From Desulfovibrio sp. (lineage in GTDB: Bacteria > Desulfobacterota > Desulfovibrionia > Desulfovibrionales > Desulfovibrionaceae), in NCBI RefSeq assembly GCF_009712225.1, contig NZ_WASP01000010.1, positions 42,668 through 106,667 of the forward strand: 64,000 bases of DNA, written 5' to 3'. The notes beneath the pieces were generated by a model that worked only from the letters and a program-made list of their open reading frames with translations, did not search any database and was not told the DNA's origin. Positions 33,329 to 43,040 of this stretch are shown piece after piece (position 1 is the stretch's first letter; each line of letters starts with the position of its first letter). Both the position numbers and the translations under genes were made by a program.

Positions 33329-34063
33329 GTGTTTGAGCATATTGCCATAGACTGGCGCGATATCATGGACATAGCCGTGGTCAGCATACTGCTGTATCAG
33401 GTCATCCAGATGTTGCGCGGATCGCGGGCTCTGACCGTTCTGACGGGTCTGGGCCTGCTTACCCTGCTGTACTTTTTTTCCAATGCCCTGGGGCTTTACA
33501 CCCTCACGTGGCTCTTGCAACACATCTTCAGTTCCCTGTTCATTCTGATTGTGGTCATCTTCCAGGCCGACATCCGTCAGGCTCTGGGTGAAATGGGCGC
33601 ACGGCCTATTTTCCGCCGCTCGAGCAGCCAGAAACCTGGCGTCGATGAAGTTGTGACCGCCTGTGTTGAAATGGCCCGACTGCGGGTGGGCGCTCTTATC
33701 GTCATTGAGCGGGGCATGCGCCTTGGCGACATGATCAAGCGCGAGGGCGTACGCATCGATGCCCAGCTTTCGCGCCAGCTGCTCATGAATATTTTTTATC
33801 CCAAAGCCCCCATGCACGATGGCGCTGTGATCATCAGCCGGGGCAGAATTACTGCCGCCGCCTGCATTTTGCCTCTGGCAGAAGCCAAGGGGCAGAACTT
33901 TGGCACACGCCATCGGGCGGCCCTTGGCATTGCCCGCGAAAGCGACGCTCTTGTTATTGTGGTATCTGAAGAAAGGGGCGAAATATCCGTTGCCCTCAAG
34001 GGTGAACTTATGCGCGCCCTTGACGCGGCACGTCTCAGGCAGGTGCTTGATGAAATCCTCTGA
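33329..34063 (+). CDS. cdaA: Diadenylate cyclase CdaA (c-di-AMP synthase)
   Basis: The 244-residue protein has three N-terminal membrane helices (about residues 12-80) and a DAC domain from about residue 100. The catalytic motifs are MHDGAVII (DGA) and GTRHRAALGI (RHR). It makes c-di-AMP from two ATP. I chose the GTG at 33329 because AAGGA precedes it at a good distance and the product begins like other CdaA proteins; a longer in-frame start would add unconserved residues. cdaR overlaps its end and glmM follows, giving the known cdaA-cdaR-glmM module. Confidence 0.95.
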   Translation: MFEHIAIDWRDIMDIAVVSILLYQVIQMLRGSRALTVLTGLGLLTLLYFFSNALGLYTLTWLLQHIFSSLFILIVVIFQADIRQALGEMGARPIFRRSSSQKPGVDEVVTACVEMARLRVGALIVIERGMRLGDMIKREGVRIDAQLSRQLLMNIFYPKAPMHDGAVIISRGRITAAACILPLAEAKGQNFGTRHRAALGIARESDALVIVVSEERGEISVALKGELMRALDAARLRQVLDEIL

Positions 34064-34982
34064 TCCCTCGCGCCGCCCGCCGCATCTGCTTTCCATGCTG
34101 CTTGCAGTGTTTATTGCCGTAAGCATGTGGTACATGGTCAGCGTTCGCGACAGGCTCGAAGCGCAGATAGAAGTAAACCTCGACTACGTGGGTATTCCCG
34201 CCAATCTGGTGGTCACGGATGGCCTCATCAGCAAGGCGGTCGTACGCCTGCGCGGGCCAGAAACATTGCTGCGCTCTGTAACACAGGGCAAAATCATTCA
34301 GGCCGTAGACCTTTCCAGCATCAAAAAAGGCACCACGGTTGTGCCCCTTTCTGCAGAACATCTCGGAGCCCGGTTCCGCGCGTTTGAACTTATCGACGTG
34401 CAACCACCGCGCATTGTGGTAAAGGCCGACAACCTTCAGGAACGCAGCGTACCCGTACGGGCGGTGGTGGATTCGCCCCTGCGCGGAGGCGCGCTGACGG
34501 TGGAAAATGTCAGTGTCACCCCGGCCACGGTGGTGCTGCGCGGACCGGAATCTGTCATTTCGGCCATTTCAAGCGTGCCGCTTACCATCATGCTCGACCC
34601 CAAGGCTGCAGGCTCGACCGTACACCAGACCATTACGCTTGATACGCCAAGCATGGTCACGGCCAACCCGCCCTCGGTGAAGGTGCAGTATACCATCACC
34701 AGCGGTCGAACCGTTGTTTCGCGCCGCTGCAAGGTCGAGCTTGCCAAGGAAAGCAGGCCCTTCTATACAGTGGAGCCCGACGAGGTTGCCGTTCTGGTGG
34801 AAGTGCCTGATGCGCTGGCCAAAAATGGCCGCTACCTTGGGGAAATGGATATTTCGCTCATCACACCCGACATTCCGCCGGGTGAGAGTGTCAAGGTGCC
34901 CTTGCGCTTCAAACTGCCGGAAGGCATGACTCTCTTGAACCCCGTTACGGAAGAAGTTACGGTAACAAGAAAAAAGAAATAG
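34050..34982 (+). CDS. cdaR: CdaR, YbbR-domain regulator of CdaA
   Basis: The 310-residue protein has one N-terminal membrane helix (about residues 12-30, LLSMLLAVFIAVSMWYMV) and then three to four YbbR repeats. Each is a beta-rich unit of about 80 residues, for example VNLDYVGIPANLVVTDG and LRGPESVISAISSVPLTIML. In Gram-positives CdaR binds CdaA at the membrane and tunes its activity. The ATG at 34050 overlaps the end of cdaA by 14 bases, pointing to coupled translation. The C-terminus ends in TVTRKKK. Confidence 0.9.
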   Translation: MKSSDPSRRPPHLLSMLLAVFIAVSMWYMVSVRDRLEAQIEVNLDYVGIPANLVVTDGLISKAVVRLRGPETLLRSVTQGKIIQAVDLSSIKKGTTVVPLSAEHLGARFRAFELIDVQPPRIVVKADNLQERSVPVRAVVDSPLRGGALTVENVSVTPATVVLRGPESVISAISSVPLTIMLDPKAAGSTVHQTITLDTPSMVTANPPSVKVQYTITSGRTVVSRRCKVELAKESRPFYTVEPDEVAVLVEVPDALAKNGRYLGEMDISLITPDIPPGESVKVPLRFKLPEGMTLLNPVTEEVTVTRKKK

Positions 34983-35136
34983 GTTGCGCTGGCTTGCGGC
35001 CTGGGTATCTAACGCCGCAGCCTAGCCCCCATACCGCGTTGCGGCCTCGGCCCAGCGCGGCACAAAAAACTCAAAACGCTGCCACAGCCTTTACAGGGCG
35101 GGCACAGCGTAACGCATACTCAGGCAAGGAGTCTTC

Positions 35137-36489
35137 ATGGCTGAGCGTCTTTTTGGCACAGACGGACTGCGCGGCACGGTCAACAACTATCCCATGACAG
35201 TTGATGTGGCCCTGCGCCTTGGTCTGGCGGCGGGCGTGCGTTTTCGGCGCGGCAACCACCAGCACAAGGTGGTTATCGGCAAGGATACGCGCCTTTCTGG
35301 CTACATGTTTGAATCGGCGCTTACCGCAGGCCTGTGCGCCGCCGGCATGCACGTCATCATGACAGGCCCTCTGCCCACCCCTGCCATTTCTTTTCTCACC
35401 CGCAGCATGCGGGCCGACCTTGGCGTGGTTATCTCCGCCTCGCACAATCCTTTTCACGATAACGGCATCAAGTTTTTCGACGCCGAGGGCTACAAGCTGC
35501 CCGACATGACGGAAGACGAAATCTCCGCCATGGTGCTCGATTCCAGCTTCAAGTGGCCCTACCCGGAGGCGCGCGGTGCTGGCCGCGCCACCAAAATCGA
35601 AGATGCCGGAGGGCGCTATATTGTTTACACAAAAAGCTGCTTCCCCACGCAGTTGACCCTTTCCGGTCTGCGTATTGTGGTTGACTGCGCCAACGGGGCC
35701 AGCTACAAGGTTGCCCCGCTGGCTCTTGAAGAACTGGGCGCCGAGGTTTTCCGCATTGGCACAAACCCCGACGGTACCAATATCAACGAGCACTGCGGTT
35801 CGCTCTACCCAGAAGTGGTGGCGGCCAAGGTGCGCGAGGTGCGGGCAGACGTGGGCCTTGCGCTGGACGGCGATGCCGACCGCCTCATTGTTGTGGACGA
35901 ACACGGCAATATCATTGACGGTGACCAGCTCATGGCCATGTGCGCCCAGGCCATGATGGCCAGAGGCGAGCTGCCCGGCAACCTGCTGGTGGCCACGGCC
36001 ATGAGCAACATGGCGCTGGAAATTTTCATGAAGGACCACGGCGGTTCGCTGATGCGCACCAAGGTTGGCGACCGCTACGTTATGGAAGCCATGCGGCGCG
36101 AGGGCGCCATGCTTGGCGGTGAACAGTCGGGGCATCTTATTTTCCACAAATACAGCACCACTGGCGACGGTCTGCTGGCGGCCCTACAGATTTTGCGTAT
36201 CATGCGCGAAAAGGACAAGCCTCTCTCGGAGCTGGCTGGCAGGCTCCAGCCGTTCCCGCAGGTACTTATCAATGTGCGTGTGGAAAAACGACTGCCCTTC
36301 GAGGAACGGCCCGCCATCGGCGAGGCTGTTGCCAAGGTTGAGGCTGACCTGGCTGGTCGCGGCAGGGTACTGCTGCGCTACTCTGGCACAGAAGCCCTGT
36401 GCCGCGTTATGGTGGAAGGCGAAAACCCCAGCAAGGTCAAAGCCTACGCAGAAGATCTGGCCGTTGTGGTTGAACGCGAATTACGCTGA
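35137..36489 (+). CDS. glmM: Phosphoglucosamine mutase
   Basis: The 450-residue enzyme converts glucosamine 6-phosphate to glucosamine 1-phosphate for peptidoglycan and LPS. The start [17 protein letters not shown], the phosphoserine loop [18 protein letters not shown] (about residues 98-115), the metal loop ALDGDADRL and the sugar-binding [10 protein letters not shown] are all present. The end carries the phosphate-binding [15 protein letters not shown]. It lies 154 bases after cdaR. In other bacteria GlmM interacts with CdaA and lowers its activity. Confidence 0.97.
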   Translation: MAERLFGTDGLRGTVNNYPMTVDVALRLGLAAGVRFRRGNHQHKVVIGKDTRLSGYMFESALTAGLCAAGMHVIMTGPLPTPAISFLTRSMRADLGVVISASHNPFHDNGIKFFDAEGYKLPDMTEDEISAMVLDSSFKWPYPEARGAGRATKIEDAGGRYIVYTKSCFPTQLTLSGLRIVVDCANGASYKVAPLALEELGAEVFRIGTNPDGTNINEHCGSLYPEVVAAKVREVRADVGLALDGDADRLIVVDEHGNIIDGDQLMAMCAQAMMARGELPGNLLVATAMSNMALEIFMKDHGGSLMRTKVGDRYVMEAMRREGAMLGGEQSGHLIFHKYSTTGDGLLAALQILRIMREKDKPLSELAGRLQPFPQVLINVRVEKRLPFEERPAIGEAVAKVEADLAGRGRVLLRYSGTEALCRVMVEGENPSKVKAYAEDLAVVVERELR

Positions 36490-36624
36490 TTTTAAGGACA
36501 TGCGGCAACCATCATGGAATTCTGCAAGGCATGCACTACTTGCAGAACAGCTGCCATGCGTATATTGCTTGCATCGTTTTGTCGCTAATCCGTATTGACT
36601 TGTCTACCCCACTTGGAGGCATGC

Positions 36625-37497
36625 ATGAAGAATATTCGTAAAGTCGTCATTCCCGTGGCCGGATGGGGTACCCGTTCCTTGCCAGCAACCAAGAATATTC
36701 CCAAGGAAATGCTGCCAATCTACAACAAGCCCGTCATTCAGTACGTGGTTGAAGAGGCCCAGCGCGCCAATATCGAAGATGTGATTTTCGTGACCAACCG
36801 CGACAAGACGGTGATCGAAGACCACTTCGACTACAACCTGCAGCTTGAAGGTGTGCTTGAACGCGCCGGCAAGCTGGACAAGCTGGCCGAAGTGCGCAAG
36901 GTGGCCGAAATGGTCAACATCATGTCTGTGCGCCAGAAGCGCCAGCTTGGTCTTGGGCACGCGGTGCTGTGCGCGCGCGAACTGGTGCGCGACGACCCCT
37001 TTGCCATCATGGTGGGCGACGACCTCATGTTTGGCGGCGCACCCGGCATTGGACAGCTCATTGAAGTGGCCATGGCAGAAAAAATGCCGGTCATCGGCGT
37101 TATGGAAGTGCCGTGGGAAAAGGTGAGCCGCTACGGCATCATCGACGGCGACGAAGTGACTCCCGGCGTCTTTCGCGTCAAAAGCATGGTGGAAAAGCCC
37201 GCCCGCGAGGACGCCCCCTCGCGCATGGCCATTGTGGGGCGCTATGTGCTCACCCCCGACATTTTCGATTATCTTGAAAAAGTCGAACCCGGCCACGGCG
37301 GCGAAATCCAGCTTACCGATGCCCTTCAGGCCATGGCGCAGGAAAGGGGTATGATGGCTGTGCGCATGTCTGGCATGCGCTTTGACGCTGGCGACTGGGC
37401 GGAGTTTCTCACCGCCAACATATACTTTGCCCTTCAGGACGAAGAACTGCGCTACGACCTGCTCAAGCTGCTCAAAAATTTTGTGCAGTTTCATTAA
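36625..37497 (+). CDS. galU: UTP-glucose-1-phosphate uridylyltransferase
   Basis: The 290-residue enzyme makes UDP-glucose from UTP and glucose 1-phosphate. The nucleotide-binding start KVVIPVAGWGTRSLPATKN and KEMLPIYNKPVIQYVVEEA are diagnostic. Further on are the VGDDLMFGG metal site and the GLGHAV segment (QLGLGHAVLCAREL). One oddity is Gly-Trp-Gly-Thr in place of the usual Gly-Leu-Gly-Thr near residue 15. The ATG at 36625 follows GGAGG at 36615-36619. A long terminator hairpin follows the stop. Confidence 0.95.
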   Translation: MKNIRKVVIPVAGWGTRSLPATKNIPKEMLPIYNKPVIQYVVEEAQRANIEDVIFVTNRDKTVIEDHFDYNLQLEGVLERAGKLDKLAEVRKVAEMVNIMSVRQKRQLGLGHAVLCARELVRDDPFAIMVGDDLMFGGAPGIGQLIEVAMAEKMPVIGVMEVPWEKVSRYGIIDGDEVTPGVFRVKSMVEKPAREDAPSRMAIVGRYVLTPDIFDYLEKVEPGHGGEIQLTDALQAMAQERGMMAVRMSGMRFDAGDWAEFLTANIYFALQDEELRYDLLKLLKNFVQFH

Positions 37498-37522
37498 AAA
37501 TATATCCACAGGCCCGAATCCG

Positions 37523-37562
37523 CGTGTCTCCTCCGGTACTGCCGGAGGAGACACGCTTGTTT
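37523..37562 (+). terminator. Terminator after galU
   Basis: CGTGTCTCCTCCGG (37523-37536) pairs perfectly with CCGGAGGAGACACG (37542-37555) around TACTG, then CTTGTTTT. The T tail is interrupted but the stem is very strong. It ends before the priA start at 37641. Confidence 0.85.
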
Positions 37563-37640
37563 TGCCCGTGCATCACACAAGAAATTTTGTCACTACGCAG
37601 AGGCTTGCCTTCGTGCCCGTATTGCGTAACTCTGCCCCTC

Positions 37641-40019
37641 ATGTACGCCACCGTTGCCCTGCTCACTCCGCCTTACACCAGCCTTACCTACCTGCTGCCG
37701 CCCGAATTTCCCGCTGACTTCTGGCAGCCGGGCTTGCGCGTTGCCGTGCCGCTTGGCAGGGGAGAACGCTCTGCCCTGCGGGCCGCAGTGCTGTTGAGGG
37801 TAAGTCCCACCGCCGATATTCCTGAAGGCGTGGAGTGTAAAAGCCTTGCGTGGCCGCTGGAAAACGACGCACTGCTCCCCGCTGGACTGCTGGAACTGGC
37901 CGAAGATCTGGGCCGCCGCCAAGGTCTTCACCCTGGGCACATTCTCGGGCATGTACTGCCCCAGGGACTGCGCCTTGCCCGCGTACGGCTGCGCCACATT
38001 GAATCGGGTCAGGCTGCAGCGTGGACGCTTGCACGCATCCGTGAGGCCACACCGCAGCAACGGCAGGAGCTGGCGCAGGCCCTGTGCAGTGGAGCGGCCC
38101 GCATGCTGCCCCCCGGCACAGACGCCGCCAGCGAGGAATTCTGCCTGCTGCGGGTCGACCCGCCCTGGCCCGTGCGCCCCTCGGCCAAAAGGCAGATCGA
38201 GGTACTGGACTACCTGCACCAGCACGGCAGCGTGAGCCGCAGACGGCTTGTACAGTCCCTGGGGCAGGCCGTTGCTCCGGCGCTCCATACCCTGCTTGAA
38301 GCCGGGCATGTGAACCTCGCACGCGAAAGCGGTTTTGACGACGATGTCATCGACGCCACGGAACAAAGCCTGCTGCCCCCACCGCCGCTCCCATTCAGTC
38401 TCAATGATGATCAGAACACGGCGCTTGAGAATATGCTGGAAGCCCTGCACGCCGATATGGCGGCCTCGCGCCTGCTGTTTGGCGTAACCGGCAGCGGCAA
38501 AACCGCCGTGTATCTTGAGCTGGCCAAGGCATGTCTGGCGGCAGGAAAGAGCATTCTGCTGCTTGCGCCAGAGGTGGCCCTGGCCCACAAGCTGCGGCGC
38601 GACGCAACCTGCGCCCTGCCAGATGCCCCCCTGTTTTTTTACCACGGCTACCAGTCTCCAGCGCGGCGCGAAGCCACATTTCGCCAGCTGGCCCAGCACA
38701 CGGGCCCCTGCGTGGTTGTGGGTACGCGCTCGGCCCTGTTTTTGCCCGTGCCGCATCTGACCTGCATTGTTCTTGATGAAGAGCACGACGGCTCGTTCAA
38801 ACAGGATGAAAGTCTGGCCTATCAGGCCAAGGAAGTGGCATGGTTCAGGATTGCCCAGACCAGAGGGCTGCTGATTTTGGGATCAGCCACACCGGACCTC
38901 AAGACATTTTACGCTGCGGAAAACGGGCATCTGCCCAAGCTGAGCCTGCCGCGCCGTGTGGGCGGACGCGACCTGCCGCCGGTGGAACTGGTGGACATCA
39001 GCTCTCTCTCGCCTGCGTCAACCAGCATGGACGGCCTGCTGGCCCCGCAGAGCGAAGAAGCCCTGCGCGAAACCATTGCCCGCGGCGAGCAGGCTGTGGT
39101 GCTGCTGAACAGGCGTGGCTACGCGCCAGTCATGTACTGCCTTGACTGCAACCGCACCCTGCGCTGCCCACACTGCGAAATCGGCCTTACCTACCACAAG
39201 GGGCTTGAAAAGCTTGTCTGCCACTACTGCGGCTACAGCCGCCCCTTTCCTTCGCCCTGCCCCGAATGCAGCGGCATGAACTTTTTGCCCATGGGCGAGG
39301 GCACGGAAAGGCTGGCCGAGCGCCTGAGCGTGCTGGCTGGCGGCCCCGTGCTGCGGCTCGACCGGGACAGCACCCGCCGTCCCGGCCGCATGGAAGAAAT
39401 ACTGGCGGCATTTTCGCGGCAGGAGGCCCCCATTCTTGTGGGAACGCAGATGCTTTCCAAGGGGCACCACTTTCCGCTGGTTACACTGGCCGTGATCGCC
39501 GATGGCGACCTTGGCCTCAACCTGCCCGACTACCGGGCCGCAGAACGCACCTTTCAGCTGCTGGTACAGTCTGCCGGACGCGCTGGCCGGGGCGACAAGC
39601 CTGGCCGCGTCCTTATCCAGACGCGCGACGTAAGCCACTACTGCTGGCAATACGTGCGCAATGCCGATTATGAAGGTTTTTATCAGGCGGAACTGGCGCG
39701 CCGCAAACTGCGCAGGTATCCTCCTTTTGTGCGTTTGGCGCTCATACGCATTTCTTACGGCATCACCGAGCAGGCGGGAGCGGCAGCTCTGGGCGAACTG
39801 GCCCAGGCCCTGCGCGGCAAGGCCACAGAACTTGGCGTGCAGATGCTTGGCCCTGCGCCCGCTCCCCTGGCCCTGCTCAGAGGCCGTAAACGTTTTACAT
39901 GCCTGATAAAAGGGCAGGACTGGCAAGCCATACGGTCTTTGTATTTTTTTGCCCTTTCGCAAAAAGCTTCAAGATTTCTGCGACTTTTTCTTGACCTTGA
40001 TCCAATAAATATGTTGTGA
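37641..40019 (+). CDS. priA: Primosomal replication helicase PriA
   Basis: The 792-residue protein restarts stalled replication forks. The N-terminal DNA-binding domain begins YATVALLTPPYTSLTYLLP. The helicase core has FGVTGSGKTAVYLELA (Walker A), VLDEEHDGSFKQD (DEEH) and LILGSATPDLKT. The zinc-binding insert has CLDCNRTLRCPHC followed by CHYCGYSRPFPSPCPECSG, eight Cys for two zinc ions. Motifs V and VI are GTQMLSKGHHFP and QSAGRAGRGDKPG. The frame is open upstream through the galU terminator, so the ATG at 37641 was preferred. Confidence 0.96.
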   Translation: MYATVALLTPPYTSLTYLLPPEFPADFWQPGLRVAVPLGRGERSALRAAVLLRVSPTADIPEGVECKSLAWPLENDALLPAGLLELAEDLGRRQGLHPGHILGHVLPQGLRLARVRLRHIESGQAAAWTLARIREATPQQRQELAQALCSGAARMLPPGTDAASEEFCLLRVDPPWPVRPSAKRQIEVLDYLHQHGSVSRRRLVQSLGQAVAPALHTLLEAGHVNLARESGFDDDVIDATEQSLLPPPPLPFSLNDDQNTALENMLEALHADMAASRLLFGVTGSGKTAVYLELAKACLAAGKSILLLAPEVALAHKLRRDATCALPDAPLFFYHGYQSPARREATFRQLAQHTGPCVVVGTRSALFLPVPHLTCIVLDEEHDGSFKQDESLAYQAKEVAWFRIAQTRGLLILGSATPDLKTFYAAENGHLPKLSLPRRVGGRDLPPVELVDISSLSPASTSMDGLLAPQSEEALRETIARGEQAVVLLNRRGYAPVMYCLDCNRTLRCPHCEIGLTYHKGLEKLVCHYCGYSRPFPSPCPECSGMNFLPMGEGTERLAERLSVLAGGPVLRLDRDSTRRPGRMEEILAAFSRQEAPILVGTQMLSKGHHFPLVTLAVIADGDLGLNLPDYRAAERTFQLLVQSAGRAGRGDKPGRVLIQTRDVSHYCWQYVRNADYEGFYQAELARRKLRRYPPFVRLALIRISYGITEQAGAAALGELAQALRGKATELGVQMLGPAPAPLALLRGRKRFTCLIKGQDWQAIRSLYFFALSQKASRFLRLFLDLDPINML

Positions 40020-40149
40020 CACCCCATTACTGTTGGTGAGGGCGGTCCCCAGCCGCATACTTTCCGCGCCACAGCAGCCGTACCAGCGTGCATCAGGCAA
40101 GCCGGTTGGGTAGTTGTGCGCTTTTTTTGCAGCCTTAGCGGAGGAATTG

Positions 40150-41430
40150 ATGAAGGTTTTTCGTGCGGTATGTTTTGCGCTGGCCCTCGTGGTTTGCTGC
40201 GCGCCCGTGGCCAGAGGTGAAGGTTTCGCCCTCAATGAATGGAGCGCAAGGGGTGTTTCCCTTGCTGGTGGTATGGTTGGTCGTGCTGACGACGTTTCTG
40301 CCATTGCCTATAATGCAGCAGGTATAACCCAGCTGCCCGGCACGCGGCTTATGGGCGGCTTTGCCCTTATCAGCCCTTCAGGCAACATCACCACCCAGAT
40401 GGGTGGTCGCGAAACCAGCACCTACACCAAACCCGCCCTCTGGAATGCCCCCCACGCCTATGCCAGCCATCAGCTGAGCGACAACGCCTGGATAGGTATG
40501 GGCGTTTTTTCGCGCTTTGGCCTCGGCAACAGTTACGCCGGCGACTGGGCGGGCAAGTCCAATGTCTACGACATTGGCGTGCAGACCATCTCGTTTGTTC
40601 CCACCCTTGCCCTCAAGCTTAACGACATGCTTTCGGTTTCTGTGGGCGTAGAAGTCATGAACGCTCACATGTACATGGGCAATAAAATTTATACGGTCAG
40701 CCCCTCCAGCCCAACCAAGCCTTTTTATAATGACATGCAGCTCGAAGGTAACGGCTGGGGCTACGGTGCGCACCTTGGCCTGCACATGCGCCTCAATGAC
40801 CAGTGGTCAGTGGGCCTTTCGTACAAAAGCCAGGTGACCATGAATATCAACGGCGATGTGGAATTTGCCTACAAAGGCAGAAACCTTGCCGCCTCCACCC
40901 TGCATCTGCCCCAGGCCAGCAACTGCTCTGCCAATACCGTTTTGCAGCTGCCCGATTCTGCCGCTCTTGGCATTGCTTACAAACCCCTCGACAACCTGAG
41001 CTTTGAACTGGGCACGGTGTGGACCCGCTGGTCTACCTACAATGCCCTGAACATCTACATGGACAACGGCTACAATTCCATCAACAACAAGGAATGGCGC
41101 GACGGCTGGAACTTCAACGCCAGCGTTGAATACAAGCCCCTTGACTGGTGGACCCTGCGCGCAGGTTTTTCGTATGAGACCCCGGTGGTCAACGAGAGCC
41201 ACGCCGACTTTATGATTCCCACCAATGGCCGTCAGACACTCAGCGTCGGTACTGGCTTTAACTGGAACAACTGGACAATGGATCTTGCATACGCCCACCT
41301 GTGGATCAACTCTCTGGACTACAGCAGCACTGACGCCAAAGGCATTTCTGGCTCTGCTGGCATCACCGGCGGCAAATCCAAGGATGTTTCGGCCAATATT
41401 TACATGCTTTCCTTGAGCTACACATTCTAA
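40150..41430 (+). CDS. FadL/TodX-family outer membrane transport protein
   Basis: The 426-residue protein has a signal peptide (residues 1-23) and starts its mature part with EGFALNEWSARGVSLAGGMV, followed by DDVSAIAYNAAGITQLPGTR. This N-terminal hatch with an Asn-Pro/Ala-Ala-Gly motif is typical of the FadL family of long-chain fatty acid or hydrocarbon channels. The rest is amphipathic beta strands with aromatic girdles and ends in SYTF, a terminal Phe as in outer membrane barrels. GGAGGAATTG precedes the ATG at 40150. A terminator follows. Confidence 0.9.
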   Translation: MKVFRAVCFALALVVCCAPVARGEGFALNEWSARGVSLAGGMVGRADDVSAIAYNAAGITQLPGTRLMGGFALISPSGNITTQMGGRETSTYTKPALWNAPHAYASHQLSDNAWIGMGVFSRFGLGNSYAGDWAGKSNVYDIGVQTISFVPTLALKLNDMLSVSVGVEVMNAHMYMGNKIYTVSPSSPTKPFYNDMQLEGNGWGYGAHLGLHMRLNDQWSVGLSYKSQVTMNINGDVEFAYKGRNLAASTLHLPQASNCSANTVLQLPDSAALGIAYKPLDNLSFELGTVWTRWSTYNALNIYMDNGYNSINNKEWRDGWNFNASVEYKPLDWWTLRAGFSYETPVVNESHADFMIPTNGRQTLSVGTGFNWNNWTMDLAYAHLWINSLDYSSTDAKGISGSAGITGGKSKDVSANIYMLSLSYTF

Positions 41431-41497
41431 ATAGCGAGTTGCTTTCAAGCAACCCACTGTAATTACATACCCTGTCTGTCGGCCAGCGTGCCACAGC

Positions 41498-41546
41498 AAT
41501 CAGTACCCGACTGTTTTGTACAAGCAGCCGGGTACTGATTTTTTTT
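41498..41546 (+). terminator. Terminator after the FadL-type gene
   Basis: AATCAGTACCCG (41498-41509) pairs with CGGGTACTGATT (41529-41540), followed by six more T. The loop is 19 bases. The remaining 180 bases to the next gene are AT-rich and probably hold its promoter. Confidence 0.9.
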
Positions 41547-41725
41547 ACAATGCACTCAGAGTTTCAATCCGGAACAACAGACGAAACAAGAATGTAACAC
41601 GCTAAAACATCATCGATATATATTACAATAGCTTAAAATATAGAAAAAATATTGACATTTTCTAATGATTGTTTCAACTTTAAAGCTGCCTTCTTTTTTG
41701 AAGGAAAGTACCTAGGAGGACTGTC

Positions 41726-42403
41726 ATGAAACGCTTTATTCTTGCGTTGGCGCTGGTGCTGAGCTTGGCCCTGCCCAACATTGCCGCTGCCGAAGGCAAC
41801 GGTATGTATCTGGCCCCCAAATTTTTGATGAGCTTCCAGAATTCTGGCCAAATCGAACGTTCCCGCGCTCTTGCTGGTTCGGGCGTAGACCAGTACAGCC
41901 AGTTCACCCTTGGTGGTGCCATGGCTTTTGGTTACGACTTCTGGCCCCAGCAGATGCTGCCCCTGCGTGCCGAAATTGAATTCGCACTGCGCGGCAACAA
42001 CGAAAAAACCTGGAGCGACGGCGGCGCCGCCATCAAGCAGGTCAAGGGTACCTGGAACAGCTCTACCCTGTTTGCCAACCTGTTTTGGGATTTCCACAAC
42101 GATTCCATCATGACCCCTTACGTGGGCGCCGGTCTTGGCATGGCCTTCAACTACGCTGGCTATGACTTCACCGACAACGCTGGTAACAAGTTCTCTGGCG
42201 ACGAACGCTTCACCAATTTTGCCTGGAACGTGGGCGCTGGTGTGGCTTTCAACATCAACGAACATTTTGCCATCGACGCTGGCTACCGCTTTGTGAGCCT
42301 TGGTTACAACGATGTTAAGGTTACCTCTGGTGGCAACAGCTACAACGTGGGCAACCGCCCCTACAACAACGAATTCATGCTTGGCCTGCGCTACGGCTTC
42401 TAG
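41726..42403 (+). CDS. Small outer membrane beta-barrel protein (opacity/OmpA-barrel-like)
   Basis: The 225-residue protein has a signal peptide (residues 1-22, cut after AAA). The mature part looks like an eight-stranded barrel: alternating hydrophobic strands, glycine-rich turns (YVGAGLGMAFNYAGYDF, NVGAGVAFNINEHFAIDAGY) and a C-terminal Phe (LGLRYGF). The fold matches the outer membrane beta-barrel (OMP_b-brl) group of opacity-like proteins. The strong ribosome binding site (TAGGAGGACTGTC), codon choice and strong terminator point to high expression. No ligand can be inferred. Confidence 0.88.
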   Translation: MKRFILALALVLSLALPNIAAAEGNGMYLAPKFLMSFQNSGQIERSRALAGSGVDQYSQFTLGGAMAFGYDFWPQQMLPLRAEIEFALRGNNEKTWSDGGAAIKQVKGTWNSSTLFANLFWDFHNDSIMTPYVGAGLGMAFNYAGYDFTDNAGNKFSGDERFTNFAWNVGAGVAFNINEHFAIDAGYRFVSLGYNDVKVTSGGNSYNVGNRPYNNEFMLGLRYGF

Positions 42404-42522
42404 CCATAGCACAGACCACGCGCCCCCAAAGGGCAGGTGCATTTCAGCGGAAACGCACTACAGTGCTGTGGACGCAGAGGCTGGTCATAGACCACCCAAG
42501 CTGCCCTGCGTCCAACACGAAC

Positions 42523-42551
42523 AAAAACCCCGGCCATTGGCCGGGGTTTTT
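42523..42551. terminator. Bidirectional terminator after the barrel gene
   Basis: AAAAACCCCGGCC (42523-42535), ATT, GGCCGGGGTTTTT (42539-42551): a 13-bp perfect stem ending in five T on either strand. Confidence 0.93.
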
Positions 42552-43040
42552 GCGTTGTGTACCCTGCCGGTTGGGACAAAACCATGCCCCAGGGGTTCGG
42601 GAACAAAACCTCAACACTTTCTTGATTTTCTTTTAAATCAGCAGGTTTTAAAAATTTACCAGCCAATCCCCCCTCAACAAATACGCATATCATCAAGGCG
42701 AAAATTTCTTTTTCCCTCTTGACAATCTGCCTTCCCTTACGGTGCGCATGGTTCAGTGCATACAACATAAAAAACAGAGTATAGATGAGAAAAACGAAGA
42801 AAATTCAAATTATCTTTGTGGAAAACATTTTTTTATCATGTGCAAAAATAGCCATATCAGCATAAAAGCGTTGCTGCTTAAGGATATCCTCTTAGGGGGC
42901 TGCAGGCCGCTAACTAAAAAATAGCTACTATTCAAGTAGATTAGCATATATCTCACTTGGGGATAAGAAAAAGGCCTCATGCCGCAAACGGCTCATAATC
43001 ATCAATTGCCCCAAATTCTGATTTTGGGCTACAAGGCGGC
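42552..43040. other. AT-rich intergenic region before the dnaA-like gene
   Basis: These 489 bases are clearly more AT-rich than their surroundings and contain no credible gene; a 60-codon frame at 42742-42924 has odd composition and no ribosome binding site. Two loose matches to a DnaA box are seen: TGTGGAAAA near 42819 and TGGGGATAA near 42958, each one base from TGTGGATAA. A TTGACA is at 42719-42724. The region could hold promoters of the dnaA-like gene or an AT-rich unwinding region, but the evidence for an origin is weak. Confidence 0.4.

Noticed and set aside
42742..42924. Small 60-codon gene upstream of the dnaA-like gene
   Set aside because: AT-rich, without ribosome binding site or family resemblance, and lying in a region that looks regulatory.
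42552..43040. Chromosome origin oriC
   Set aside because: Only two degenerate boxes, no cluster, and no dnaN or gyr genes adjacent, so I kept it as an AT-rich region only.
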